NCBI GenBank assembly: GCA_964599375.1
Contig: CAZREW010000009.1
Span: 1-64,000, forward strand
DNA: 64,000 nt
Reading direction: 5' to 3'
From: JAUWCL01 sp964599375
GTDB lineage: Bacteria; Krumholzibacteriota; Krumholzibacteriia; Krumholzibacteriales; Krumholzibacteriaceae
Positions within the stretch are counted from its first letter, which is position 1. Every line of letters begins with the position of its first letter. The position numbers were made by a program, and so were the translations under genes. Shown piece after piece: positions 1-7,695 of this stretch. The notes beneath the pieces are model-generated. The model made no database searches. It saw only the letters and a program-made list of their open reading frames with translations, and was not told the DNA's origin.

Positions 1-98
1 CGGTCCGCCTGCTTCCAGGCAGTGGTGTCCCAGTAAGAGTGGTCGAAGATATATTTGTATGCCGAAGTGCGTGCATCTGCGCGGGTGCCGAGGGACAT
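1..98 (-). CDS. partial CDS, unknown product (N-terminus only)
   Basis: An open frame runs leftwards from an ATG at 96-98 off the window edge, giving 32 residues with a natural-looking composition (rich in Y, W, D and T). An in-frame TAG lies eight codons upstream, so the start must be this ATG or the TTG seven codons before it. No clear ribosome binding site is visible. It would be transcribed divergently from the TPR gene across an AT-rich spacer near 119-150. I do not recognise the family; the fragment is too short to assign and could be chance. Confidence 0.35.
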   Translation of the reverse strand, partial: MSLGTRADARTSAYKYIFDHSYWDTTAWKQAD

Positions 99-130
99 AG
101 AGCTGGTTCTGCCTTTCAACTAATTTAAAA

Positions 131-142
131 TCAACAAGTTGA
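131..142. repeat. 12-bp palindrome in divergent spacer
   Basis: TCAAC-aa-GTTGA is a perfect inverted repeat in the only AT-rich stretch between the leftward partial gene and the TPR gene. It is placed where an operator for either gene would sit. Such a short palindrome can arise by chance. Confidence 0.25.
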
Positions 143-222
143 TTGCTCCACTCCATCTTTCCGTACATCAGTGCCTGTACGAGAACGCATTGTTATGGCG
201 CGTGGCACATCTCTTGTATTCC

Positions 223-273
223 CCACGCCTTACAGGGCCGGATAGCGTCCGGGCCAGGGAAAGGCGTGGTGGA
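223..273 (+). promoter_or_regulatory. structured leader that may mask the TPR gene ribosome site
   Basis: Positions 223-231 (CCACGCCTT) are perfectly complementary to 261-269. Inside them, 236-242 pairs with 248-255 with a single bulged G at 251 and loop 243-247. The outer stem ends inside the only plausible ribosome binding site (GGTGGA, 268-273), directly before the ATG at 274. Translation could therefore depend on opening this two-tier hairpin. What ligand or condition would open it cannot be read from the sequence. Confidence 0.5.
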
Positions 274-1416
274 ATGAGCGGAAAAGTGATAGAGATTCGC
301 CGCCGCGGCGGCGATGACGCGGGCGAGTGCCTGTACGATAGAGCTTCGGAACTTGTAGCGCTCGGAATGCTTGACGAGGCGGAAGAGCTGATCGCCGAGG
401 GCAGACTGCTCGAGCCGGTCGACGCCGACCTGGCCAATCTCGACGGGCTTGTGCATCTTAGCAGAGGCGACAGCGGCGCCGCGGCCGACAGGTTCGCCGA
501 GGCGGTTCTCATGGACGAGGGCAGGGCCGACCTGCGCAACAATCTCGGCACTGCGCTTCTCGAGGCTGGGAGGATCAGGGAGGCGGCCGACGCGATAGCC
601 GCCGGCCTCGCTATCGACAATGACAATGTCAACCTGCTCAGGAACGCCGCGACGGCGGCGATCATCCTCGGGGATCCGGACAGGGCGGTCGAACTGGCGT
701 GCAGGGCCGTTCGTGAGGAGCCTCACGAGGCGGGCAGCCATGTCGTCCTCGCCGAGACGCTGCTCCGGTCAGGCGACGCGAGGGCGGCTGCCGATGCCCT
801 CGGATGCCTGAGGTTCCTCGACGGTATCCCGATGAAGGTGCTCCTCAAGGCGGTCCATCTCTACATCAGGATGGACATGCTCGAAGAGGCCCAGGGAGTG
901 GCGTACGCCGCCGTGGAAAGCGACCCGTCCAACAGCAGGCTGATGCTTCTGCTGGGAAAGGTCCTGGAGATGCGCGACGATCTCGACGGCGCCCGGCATG
1001 TATATCTCACGATACTCTCCAGCGATCCGGAAAACGTCGACGCGAGGAACGGTCTGGGCTGCGTGCTCGAGAGAAAGGGCGAGTACATCGAGGCCCTCGA
1101 GCACTTCATGGAGGCCCACCGGCTCTCTCCCTCGAACGAGCAGATCGAGGTCAACCTCGGGATAGTACTCGACAAGCTCGACATGGACGACGAGGCCGAG
1201 CGCCATCTCGCTATGGTCATGGAGAGGGCTCCAGGGTTCGGGGTCGCGTTCAACGCGATGGGATGTTTCCTGTCGAGAAGGGGAAAGTACATCGAGGCCG
1301 CCGGAATCTTCACTACGGCGATCGAGCTGGAGCCCGACAACGACCGGTACCGCCGCAACCTGGAGCTCGCTCAGAGCATGATCGCCGCGATGGGGCTGCA
1401 GGAGAGCGGGCTCTAA
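274..1416 (+). CDS. TPR-repeat protein
   Basis: This 380-residue protein is almost wholly tetratricopeptide repeats, from about residue 20 to the end. Typical TPR spacing shows in the recurring A..L and G.Y.EA signatures (for example G-E-Y-I-E-A and G-K-Y-I-E-A near the C-terminus). There is no signal peptide or membrane segment from this start, so it is likely a cytosolic scaffold. The frame is open upstream to 139, but the ATG at 274 has GGTGGA just before it and opens a sensible N-terminus (MSGKVIEI); the upstream residues look non-coding. A strong hairpin covers the ribosome site. No partner can be named. Confidence 0.8.
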   Translation: MSGKVIEIRRRGGDDAGECLYDRASELVALGMLDEAEELIAEGRLLEPVDADLANLDGLVHLSRGDSGAAADRFAEAVLMDEGRADLRNNLGTALLEAGRIREAADAIAAGLAIDNDNVNLLRNAATAAIILGDPDRAVELACRAVREEPHEAGSHVVLAETLLRSGDARAAADALGCLRFLDGIPMKVLLKAVHLYIRMDMLEEAQGVAYAAVESDPSNSRLMLLLGKVLEMRDDLDGARHVYLTILSSDPENVDARNGLGCVLERKGEYIEALEHFMEAHRLSPSNEQIEVNLGIVLDKLDMDDEAERHLAMVMERAPGFGVAFNAMGCFLSRRGKYIEAAGIFTTAIELEPDNDRYRRNLELAQSMIAAMGLQESGL

Positions 1417-1422
1417 AAATCA

Positions 1423-1451
1423 TTTAAATACATCGGGACCTGCTTTATAAT
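1423..1451 (+). promoter_or_regulatory. putative sigma70-type promoter
   Basis: TTTAAA (1423-1428), a 17-bp spacer and a perfect TATAAT (1446-1451) lie in the 80-bp gap before the SAM hydrolase gene. The predicted start near 1458 leaves a leader of about 40 nt. It would drive the operon 1497-3906. Confidence 0.5.
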
Positions 1452-1496
1452 CCGTCATGCGGGCACGGCCGTGCCCGTGAAAGGCGGCCTGCGGAC

Positions 1497-2345
1497 ATGA
1501 GCGCAAGGGAGAGGGCGCCTTCCGGCGTCATCGCGCTTCTGACGGATTTCAGCTGGCACAACTGGTATATCGGCGTCATGAAGGGGGTCATCCTCGGCAT
1601 AAACCCCGGGGCCAGGATCGTAGACCTCTGCCATAACGTCTCGACCCTGGATGTGCGCGAAGGAAGCTTCATCCTTGGAAGCAGCTTCGAGTATTTCCCT
1701 GACGGGACAGTATTTCTCTGCGTCGTCGATCCCGGCGTCGGAGGCGACAGGCGAAACCTGATCGTCGAGACGGACAGGTATCTATTCGTCGGCCCGGACA
1801 ACGGCATACTTAGCTGCGTATTCGAGAAAGGTATCGTCAGGAAGGTCTACGCGGTAAAGCCGGGCAGGCATACCCTTACCCTTCATGGCCGGACATTTCT
1901 AGGCAGGGACGTATTCGCCCCGGTAGCGGCGCATCTTACGCTTGGCGCCGAGCCACGGGAGATGGGAGAGGCCGCCGATTCAGTCCTTATCGTTCCCGCT
2001 CTCAAGCCGTTCATAAATAAAAAGGGTGAAGTGTCCGGAAGGGCGGTCTTCGTCGATACGTTCGGAAACATCATAACCAACGTCAGCGAGAGTTTCCTGA
2101 TCGAGCAGTACGGCGAGGGGGTAGACTGGGACGAGGTGACCATCCGGATAGGTAAGAAGCATCTCAGGGGAGTCAAAAGATACTACGAACAGGGCAGTCT
2201 CGGGAAGCTGATGGCGCTCTTCGATTCCTGGGGATATCTCGAACTGGCTGTCAACATGGGGAGCGCGTTCGGCCTTCTGGGCCTGACGGAGAAGAAATCT
2301 CTCGAAGTATTCGTATCCGGCCCGGAAACCGCTGGAGGGAAGTGA
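1497..2345 (+). CDS. S-adenosyl-L-methionine hydrolase (SAM hydroxide adenosyltransferase, DUF62)
   Basis: Members of this family split S-adenosylmethionine into adenosine and methionine using water-derived hydroxide; fluorinase and chlorinase are relatives. The 282-residue protein has the N-terminal LLTDFS motif (14-19), the DPGVGG...R segment (D78, R85/R86), the PDNG loop (100-103) and GRDVFAPVAAHL with H146. These fit the Asp-Arg-His set of the hydroxide-using subgroup. Halogenases carry a different chloride/fluoride-site loop that I do not see. The protein is cytosolic. It starts at an ATG with AAAGGCGG upstream and is coupled to the next gene. Confidence 0.88.
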   Translation: MSARERAPSGVIALLTDFSWHNWYIGVMKGVILGINPGARIVDLCHNVSTLDVREGSFILGSSFEYFPDGTVFLCVVDPGVGGDRRNLIVETDRYLFVGPDNGILSCVFEKGIVRKVYAVKPGRHTLTLHGRTFLGRDVFAPVAAHLTLGAEPREMGEAADSVLIVPALKPFINKKGEVSGRAVFVDTFGNIITNVSESFLIEQYGEGVDWDEVTIRIGKKHLRGVKRYYEQGSLGKLMALFDSWGYLELAVNMGSAFGLLGLTEKKSLEVFVSGPETAGGK

Positions 2346-3106
2346 TGGCTCTGCGGCTTACACTCCTTGGATCGGGCACGATAGTGCCGTCGCAGGTAAG
2401 GCGGGCAACGACGGTCTTCATCGAGGGCGGCGGCGAGAAGCTGATGCTCGACTGCGGCCCCGGAGCGCTCCAGGCGCTCGAGGACTCGGGAGAATCGTAT
2501 CGGGAGCTGCACAGGATACTGCTCACGCACTTCCATCCGGACCATACCCTCGACCTCGGGAGGCTCTTCTCGGCCGTCAGGAACGATACCGTCTCGGCGG
2601 GGCGGCACTGGCTCGTGCTGTACGGGCCCGAAGGGCTGGAGAGGTTCATATCGGGATGGGACTCCCTGTACGCCGGCATCGTGCCGGGGGATGAGACGCT
2701 CAACCTCGTGACAATGGACACTGGATACGAGATAGACATAGGTGATATGCTGATTACTGCCGGCCCGGCCGAGCATGGAAGCAGGCCAGCGCTCTCGTAC
2801 AGGATAGAGATGGCCGGAAAGAGCATCGTATATACGGGGGACACGTCGCGGTCCGAAGGGCTCGACCGGTTCGCCTCGGGCGCCGACCTGCTCGTCTCCG
2901 AATGCTCCTTTCCTGACGATTCTCCGGCCGAGGGGCATATGACCCCGGCGATGGTGGGAGATATGGCCGCCGCGGCAGGGGCGGGCGAGGTCCTGCTCGT
3001 GCACATGTACCCGTTCTTCGGCGAGATCGACCCGGCAGCCGAGGTCAGGAGAAGGTTCGGGGGCAGGGTGGCAACTGGCAGGGATGGCCTTGTCATGGAA
3101 GTCTGA
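2345..3106 (+). CDS. metallo-beta-lactamase-fold hydrolase, RNase Z-like
   Basis: A 253-residue MBL-fold protein resembling ribonuclease Z (tRNA 3'-processing) and its relatives. The metal-binding HFHPDH motif is at residues 62-67, following LLGSGT and LDCGPGA, the usual RNase Z/ElaC opening. Later His and Asp residues (AEHGSRPALSYRI, YTGDTS, HMTPAMVGD, LVHMYP) complete a two-zinc site. The ATG at 2345 overlaps the stop of the SAM hydrolase gene and has GGAGGG about 6 nt upstream; a GTG directly before it is the alternative start. It is somewhat short for a full RNase Z and lacks an obvious exosite arm, so the tRNA role is uncertain. Confidence 0.8.
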   Translation: MALRLTLLGSGTIVPSQVRRATTVFIEGGGEKLMLDCGPGALQALEDSGESYRELHRILLTHFHPDHTLDLGRLFSAVRNDTVSAGRHWLVLYGPEGLERFISGWDSLYAGIVPGDETLNLVTMDTGYEIDIGDMLITAGPAEHGSRPALSYRIEMAGKSIVYTGDTSRSEGLDRFASGADLLVSECSFPDDSPAEGHMTPAMVGDMAAAAGAGEVLLVHMYPFFGEIDPAAEVRRRFGGRVATGRDGLVMEV

Positions 3107-3906
3107 TGTCGATGGATGCAAGAAAAACAGGGGCTGTGATAACCGTGGTTGTCGCAGTACTGACTGCCGGCAGCGGGATGGCGGACGCGTACAGGCTCAT
3201 CGAGCACAGGGAATGGAGCCTCCCGGCTGAAAGCGGAGCCCGGTTCACTCTCAGCAATGCCGGGGGAGCCATCGAGGTGATAGGCTGGGACCGGGGCGAG
3301 ATAGAGATATCGGCCACGATAAGGATCAGGGCCGTTAGCAAGGACAAGGCGGGCCGCATATACAGGGATATAGATTTCGAAACGGCTCGTGAGCCCGGGA
3401 GCGTCTCGGTCCGGGCAAGGATACCCGGGTTCAGGAAGGACAGCATCTCGGGGGAGGGCAATACCGCCGTCTGGGTCGATTACTCGATAAGAGTGCCATA
3501 CTCCACCGATCTCGATATACGTTCGATCACCGGTGACATCGCGGTGATCCAGGTCGGAGGTGCCTTCCATATCGTGAGCGGGCAGGGATCGATCGACATG
3601 CTCTCGAGAGGGGGCGAGGGCGTCCTCAGGACCGGCAACGGCGACATTGGCTGCGAACTGGCCTTTTTCCCCTCAGGTGGAAAGCTGCGCCTCAAGACAG
3701 GCAATGGAGATATATCGCTCGGCATCCCTTTCGATACGAGTGCGATGCTGAGGGCGAAGACGGGCACCGGAGCTGTCAGGGTCAGGCTCGAGATGACCGG
3801 GGTGGAAAAGAGCAGTCGCAGGGTCAAGAGGGGGACGCTCGGCGGCGGCGACGGGGAGATCGTCCTGGAATCGGCGAACGGAGATGTGACTGTCGGAGGA
3901 TTGTAA
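3106..3906 (+). CDS. exported DUF4097-like beta-repeat protein
   Basis: A 266-residue protein with a signal peptide (hydrophobic residues 9-23, then a likely cleavage near the following Ala). The mature part has regularly spaced short beta motifs of the G-x-G-D/N-I type (TGNGDIGCEL, TGNGDISLGI, TGTGAVRVRL, SANGDVTVGG), typical of the DUF4097/DUF4098 right-handed beta-helix family of putative adhesins. Its ATG overlaps the stop of the RNase Z-like gene. The molecular role of this family is unknown; the location is probably periplasm or cell surface. Confidence 0.7.
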   Translation: MSMDARKTGAVITVVVAVLTAGSGMADAYRLIEHREWSLPAESGARFTLSNAGGAIEVIGWDRGEIEISATIRIRAVSKDKAGRIYRDIDFETAREPGSVSVRARIPGFRKDSISGEGNTAVWVDYSIRVPYSTDLDIRSITGDIAVIQVGGAFHIVSGQGSIDMLSRGGEGVLRTGNGDIGCELAFFPSGGKLRLKTGNGDISLGIPFDTSAMLRAKTGTGAVRVRLEMTGVEKSSRRVKRGTLGGGDGEIVLESANGDVTVGGL

Positions 3907-3948
3907 CGCGGCGCCGCTTTCGCGCGCCGCAGGAGGGAGATCCATATC

Positions 3949-4374
3949 ATGGAAGACGGAAAGAGACACACCACCTCGATACCGCCCGGCATAGCGGCGG
4001 CGGCGGCCTACTTCTTCCCCTTCATAGGCGGGCTCGTGATGCTCGCCCTGGAGAAGGAGGACCGTTTCGTGAGGTTCCATGCGGCCCAGTCGATAGTCTT
4101 CTGGGTCGCCGCGATCCCGATCGCCGTGCTGTCGGCGATCCCCTTGATCGGAAATATCCTGGGGCTTGCCTTTATCGTCGCCTGGATCTTCCTGATGTAC
4201 CAGGCATGGACGAACAGGGAGTTCGAGATCCCGTACCTCGGGGCTATCGCGAGGAAGCAGGTCTTCGGGGACAAGGACGGGCCGGACAGGAAGGACAAGC
4301 CCTCCCCGGGGGCAGGACCGGCGCCGGGAGACGATACGCCGGCTGACACTTACGGAAGTGAAGGCCCCGAGTAA
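3949..4374 (+). CDS. DUF4870 family membrane protein
   Basis: The 141-residue protein has three hydrophobic segments (about 14-32, 48-66, 70-90) around the family signature R-F-V-R-F-H-A-A-Q-S, as in DUF4870/YMGG-like small membrane proteins. The C-terminal 40 residues are charged, Pro/Gly-rich and probably disordered. GGAGG lies upstream of the ATG. The family has no established function. A rho-independent terminator follows at 4442. Confidence 0.75.
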   Translation: MEDGKRHTTSIPPGIAAAAAYFFPFIGGLVMLALEKEDRFVRFHAAQSIVFWVAAIPIAVLSAIPLIGNILGLAFIVAWIFLMYQAWTNREFEIPYLGAIARKQVFGDKDGPDRKDKPSPGAGPAPGDDTPADTYGSEGPE

Positions 4375-4441
4375 TAACGAGTTACGCTTCGCGGCGGCGA
4401 TTATTCCATTTACCGGCGGAAACAGACGGATTATATTATCT

Positions 4442-4465
4442 GCACCCTCTCGGGGGTGCGGTTTT
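4442..4465 (+). terminator. rho-independent terminator
   Basis: GCACCC (4442-4447) pairs with GGGTGC (4454-4459), followed by GGTTTT. It ends the transcript carrying the genes 1497-4374 and separates it from the first sigma-factor operon. Confidence 0.6.
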
Positions 4466-4500
4466 ATATGAATATATCCATAGCCGGAGTTGTATGACTC

Positions 4501-5094
4501 ATGACGGTAACGGACGGGACGATGGAGATTTCGAAGGAGACGCTGCGGGCCTGGAAGGAAGGCAGCGTCGAGGCGTTTGAAGAGGTCGTCAGGACCGCGA
4601 TGAAACGGGCCTACGCCGTGGCGGTCGGCATCCTCGGCAACGCGGAGGACGCGTACGACCTGTCGCAGGAGGCGTTCATGGCGGCGCACAGGGCCAAAGC
4701 CACATTCGATCTCGAGCGTCCCTTCTTCCCCTGGTTTTACCGTATCCTGAGGAACAGGTGCCTGAACTTCCTCAGGAAGAAAGCCGGCCGCAGGGAGGTC
4801 TCGATCGACGTGCTGATCGAGAAGCCCGGCCGGTCCGAGTCCCCCGAGAAGGGTGTGATGAGAAAGGAGCGGGCCGAGGCTCTCTGGAAGGCGATCCAGG
4901 ATCTTACCCCCGAGCACAGGGAGATAGTGATCCTCAGGTCGTTCCAGGAACTTTCGTACAGGGAGATAGCCGAGACACTCGGCATATCGGAAGGGACAGT
5001 GATGTCCCGCCTGTATTACGCCCGCAGATCGCTGTACGGGAAGCTCAAGGATATCTGCGACGACCTGTACATTGAAGGGGATGATGCGCCGTGA
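4501..5094 (+). CDS. ECF-type RNA polymerase sigma factor
   Basis: A 197-residue sigma-70-family factor with only regions 2 and 4, the extracytoplasmic-function layout. Region 2 spans about 25-95 (AEDAYDLSQEAFMAAHRA, then FFPWFYRILRNRCLNFLRKK) and region 4 about 135-190 (LTPEHREIVILR...LSYREIAETLGISEGTVMSRLYYARR). The next gene, which overlaps by 4 bp, encodes a zinc-finger anti-sigma factor, the standard pairing. The ATG at 4501 is used here; a second at 4522 is possible. Signal and target promoters are not evident. Confidence 0.9.
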   Translation: MTVTDGTMEISKETLRAWKEGSVEAFEEVVRTAMKRAYAVAVGILGNAEDAYDLSQEAFMAAHRAKATFDLERPFFPWFYRILRNRCLNFLRKKAGRREVSIDVLIEKPGRSESPEKGVMRKERAEALWKAIQDLTPEHREIVILRSFQELSYREIAETLGISEGTVMSRLYYARRSLYGKLKDICDDLYIEGDDAP

Positions 5095-5525
5095 GCTGCA
5101 ACAGGATAGAGACAGACGGCATGAGATACATCGACGGCGAGATGACCGCCGCCGAGAAGAATGAGTTCGAAAAGCATCTCGCCTCGTGCGTGGAATGCAG
5201 GCGGGCGATCGACGAGCTGGGCAGGGTCGAAAGGCTGACCGGCATGATGAGGATACGCGACCCGCAGGACGATTTCTGGGAGGTGTACTGGAAGAAGCTC
5301 TTCAGGAGGACCGAGCGCAGGACCGGCTGGCTTCTGCTGATCTCAGGCGCCGCGCTTATCGTGCTTTACGCCCTGTGGAAGGGTGTGACCGACTTCGGCG
5401 AGATCACATTCGTCAAGGTCGTTACGGTGATACTCACCGCTGGATTCATCATACTCCTGATATCGGCGATAAGGGAGCGGGTCCACCAGTACAAGACAGA
5501 CCGGTACAAGGATATAGAGAGATAA
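5091..5525 (+). CDS. membrane zinc-finger anti-sigma factor
   Basis: The 144-residue protein begins with a zf-HC2-type anti-sigma domain (C3, then H29, C33 and C36 in the HLASCVEC motif). Two hydrophobic segments follow (about 78-96 and 105-124) and a basic C-terminus. Such proteins hold the partner ECF factor inactive at the membrane until a signal arrives. The GTG start overlaps the sigma-factor stop as GTGA, indicating translational coupling. With both termini apparently cytosolic, sensing may depend on the short loop or on another protein. Confidence 0.82.
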   Translation: MSCNRIETDGMRYIDGEMTAAEKNEFEKHLASCVECRRAIDELGRVERLTGMMRIRDPQDDFWEVYWKKLFRRTERRTGWLLLISGAALIVLYALWKGVTDFGEITFVKVVTVILTAGFIILLISAIRERVHQYKTDRYKDIER

Positions 5526-5553
5526 GCGGGATATTGAAAAGGGAGTGTACGAG

Positions 5554-5874
5554 ATGCTGATCACTACTACGGATGATATACCTGGAAAGAGGATCGTGAA
5601 GGTCCTTGGCCTGGTCAGGGGGAACACGATACGGGCAAGGCACATCGGGCGGGATATCATGGCCGGGTTGCGTAACATCACCGGCGGAGAGATCGTCGAG
5701 TATACGAAGATGGTCGCCGAGTCGCGCGAGCAATCGCTCGACAGGATGATAGCCGAGGCCGAGGCGAAGGGCGGTAACGCGATCGTCTGCCTTAGGTTTA
5801 CGACGAACTCGATGATGGAAGGCGCCGCCGAGCTTCTCGCCTACGGAACGGCGGTCGTCGTGGAGGATGAATGA
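5554..5874 (+). CDS. UPF0145/YbjQ family protein
   Basis: A protein of 106 residues matching the YbjQ/UPF0145 family: an N-terminal TT.D.PG..I....G.V.G, the R..HIG.D...G.RN..GGE..EYT segment, then G.NA...LRF.T. near the C-terminus. The family forms small beta-rich homopentamers with no agreed function. The ATG at 5554 is preferred over the GTG at 5545 because GGGAG lies about 9 nt before the ATG. It follows the anti-sigma gene and overlaps the next gene. Confidence 0.85.
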   Translation: MLITTTDDIPGKRIVKVLGLVRGNTIRARHIGRDIMAGLRNITGGEIVEYTKMVAESREQSLDRMIAEAEAKGGNAIVCLRFTTNSMMEGAAELLAYGTAVVVEDE

Positions 5875-6719
5875 TCAGGGCGGGAGATTTCGATATACGG
5901 GCGGTCGATACGGGCAGATTCAGGCTCGACGGTGGCGCCATGTTCGGCGTCGTTCCCAAGACGCTCTGGGAGAAGACAGACCCCGCCGACGACAGAAACA
6001 GGATCGAGATGCATATGAGGGCTTTATACGCCGAGGGCGCGGGCCGGAGGATACTAGTCGACAGCGGGGCGGGGACGAAGCTCGACGACAAGATGGTAGA
6101 CATCTACGAGATAGAGTGCGATCCGCTCAGGAAGTTGCTGGATGAGCACGGGATCGATCCCGACTCGATCACCGACGCCGTGGTCACGCACCTGCATTTC
6201 GATCATGGAGGCGGATACACATATCATAACGAGGCGGGAGGGCTCGCTCTCTCGCTTCCCAACGCGACTCACCACATCCAGCGCAGGCAGTGGGAGGCGG
6301 CGACCGGCCCGAACGAGAAGGACAGGGCCAGCTTTTATCCGGATGATTTCCTGCCGATCGAGAAGGCTGGAAAGCTCAGCCTGGTCGACGGAGAGGGCGA
6401 GTTGTTTCCCGGGGTCCGCGTCATTCCCACGGAAGGGCACACGCCCGGGCACCAGGTCGTGCTGTTCGGCGAGGGAGAGGGGACGGTCATGTACTGCGGC
6501 GACCTGATCCCGCTCGCCTCGCACGTAAACCTGCCCTGGATAATGGCCTACGACCATTTCCCGCTGAGCACGCTCGAGGAGAAGAAAAAGCTTCTCGGCG
6601 AGGCGGCTGACGGGGGATGGATCCTCTTCTTCGAGCACGATCCGGTGATCGCGGCATGCCGCGTCCGAAGGAACGAAAAGGGCAGGTTCGAGATCACCGG
6701 CACCGTCGAGACAGGATAG
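5871..6719 (+). CDS. metallo-beta-lactamase-fold hydrolase (AHL-lactonase/glyoxalase II-like)
   Basis: This 282-residue MBL-fold enzyme has the dizinc motif HLHFDHGGG at 107-115, with downstream H (EGHTPGH), D (YCGDLIP) and H (FEHDP) ligands in the family order. Overall length and the FGVVPKTLWEK opening resemble the subgroup annotated as N-acyl homoserine lactonases or Zn-dependent hydrolases. The substrate cannot be read from the sequence. No signal peptide, so cytosolic. Its ATG overlaps the YbjQ stop. Confidence 0.82.
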   Translation: MIRAGDFDIRAVDTGRFRLDGGAMFGVVPKTLWEKTDPADDRNRIEMHMRALYAEGAGRRILVDSGAGTKLDDKMVDIYEIECDPLRKLLDEHGIDPDSITDAVVTHLHFDHGGGYTYHNEAGGLALSLPNATHHIQRRQWEAATGPNEKDRASFYPDDFLPIEKAGKLSLVDGEGELFPGVRVIPTEGHTPGHQVVLFGEGEGTVMYCGDLIPLASHVNLPWIMAYDHFPLSTLEEKKKLLGEAADGGWILFFEHDPVIAACRVRRNEKGRFEITGTVETG

Positions 6720-6724
6720 ACCCC

Positions 6725-7279
6725 TTGGAAGACGACATACTGATCCAGCGGGCGAAGGAAGGCGATCAGGAAGCTTTCCGCAGGTTCGTCGAAAGGTACA
6801 GCGGCGAGATCTACAACTACTTCATCAGGTCCACCGGTTCGGTCGAAGATTCGGAGGACCTGACCCAGCAGTGCTTTGTCAATCTCTACAACAGCCTTGA
6901 AAATTACCGCCGGAGCGCTTCCGTCAGGACATTCCTGTACCGTATCGCCACGAATCTGGCCATCAGCTTCTCGAGAAAGCGCAAATCCCCGCTCTCGCTC
7001 GATCTGCTGGTGGAGAGAGGATTCGATCCCGCCTCGCAGTCCCCGGCAGACAGTCCTGAGGATCTCGCCCACGCCGTGGAGATCCGGAAGGCGTATGTCG
7101 AAGCGTTGGCGACGCTGCCGGCGGAATGGGGCTTGATCCTCGACCTGAGGGTCGGGAAAGAGATGTCATACAAGGAGATAGCCGATGCGGTCGGCCGGAG
7201 CGTATCTTCGGTCGAGTCGGTACTGTTCCGGGCGAGGGAGAGGCTCTCAGACAAGATGGCGCCGTACCTCGAAGGGTAA
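6725..7279 (+). CDS. ECF-type RNA polymerase sigma factor (second)
   Basis: A 184-residue ECF sigma factor: region 2 (YFIRSTGSVEDSEDLTQQCFVNLY, then TFLYRIATNLAISFSRKRK) and region 4 (EWGLILDLRVGKEMSYKEIADAVGRSVSSVESVLFRARERL). The frame is open upstream into the hydrolase gene; the TTG at 6725, six bases after its stop, gives an ordinary ECF N-terminus (EDDILIQRAKEGDQEAF), so I chose it. Downstream are a small membrane protein, a Spy-like membrane-anchored protein and a Cys-rich exported protein. This order recalls cnrYXH-type metal-responsive systems, an inference from layout. Confidence 0.87.
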   Translation: MEDDILIQRAKEGDQEAFRRFVERYSGEIYNYFIRSTGSVEDSEDLTQQCFVNLYNSLENYRRSASVRTFLYRIATNLAISFSRKRKSPLSLDLLVERGFDPASQSPADSPEDLAHAVEIRKAYVEALATLPAEWGLILDLRVGKEMSYKEIADAVGRSVSSVESVLFRARERLSDKMAPYLEG

Positions 7280-7293
7280 GCAGAAAATATAGA

Positions 7294-7313
7294 GTAAAAT
7301 CATGGGATTTTAC
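7294..7313. promoter_or_regulatory. perfect inverted repeat before the anti-sigma candidate
   Basis: GTAAAATC (7294-7301), loop ATGG, GATTTTAC (7306-7313): a perfect 8-bp inverted repeat in the 83-bp AT-rich gap after the sigma-factor gene. It could be an operator or a short RNA hairpin separating sigma-factor from downstream expression. No T-tract follows, so it is not a standard terminator. Confidence 0.4.
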
Positions 7314-7362
7314 GAAAGATAAAGAATTTTGATGCGTTAATATATACAGGAAAGGGAGTTTT

Positions 7363-7695
7363 ATGCGCAGCAGGGATTTCGATATTTTAACCAGGATCCA
7401 TTCCGGGCTTCCGGAGCTGGAATCAGTCCCCGGTCTTGCCGACAGGATAATGGCCCGTATCGAAGCGGAGGAGAAGGGGAAGACGGGTCGGTTCTGGAGG
7501 GTGCTGGTCCCCGCCGCCGCCGCCGTATTCATACTGCTTGGGATCAGGATCGGGACTCAGATCATGGACACATGGATCAGGGAACCGGCCGTGAACCACT
7601 CCGAGGTCACCGGCCTGGAGTACCTGGAGGACTACCCGCCGGCTTCGTTCGGTGAGGCGATGGACATTGCCGCCAGGGGAGGCGATGATGAGTAA
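7363..7695 (+). CDS. small single-pass membrane protein, candidate anti-sigma factor
   Basis: The 110-residue protein has a soluble N-terminal half (L-P-E-L-E-S-V-P-G-L-A-D-R-I-M-A-R-I-E), one membrane segment at about 45-65 and an acidic C-terminal tail. GGAAAGGGAG precedes the ATG. Size, topology and position directly after an ECF sigma gene fit a CnrY-like or minimal anti-sigma factor, but no zinc-finger motif is present and I recognise no domain. The last 8 bases overlap the next gene. Confidence 0.6.
   Translation: MRSRDFDILTRIHSGLPELESVPGLADRIMARIEAEEKGKTGRFWRVLVPAAAAVFILLGIRIGTQIMDTWIREPAVNHSEVTGLEYLEDYPPASFGEAMDIAARGGDDE

Noticed and set aside
2251..4917. Two long minus-strand frames opposite the RNase Z-like, DUF4097-like, DUF4870 and sigma-factor genes
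   Set aside because: The plus-strand genes have motifs, ribosome sites and coupling; the antisense products do not.
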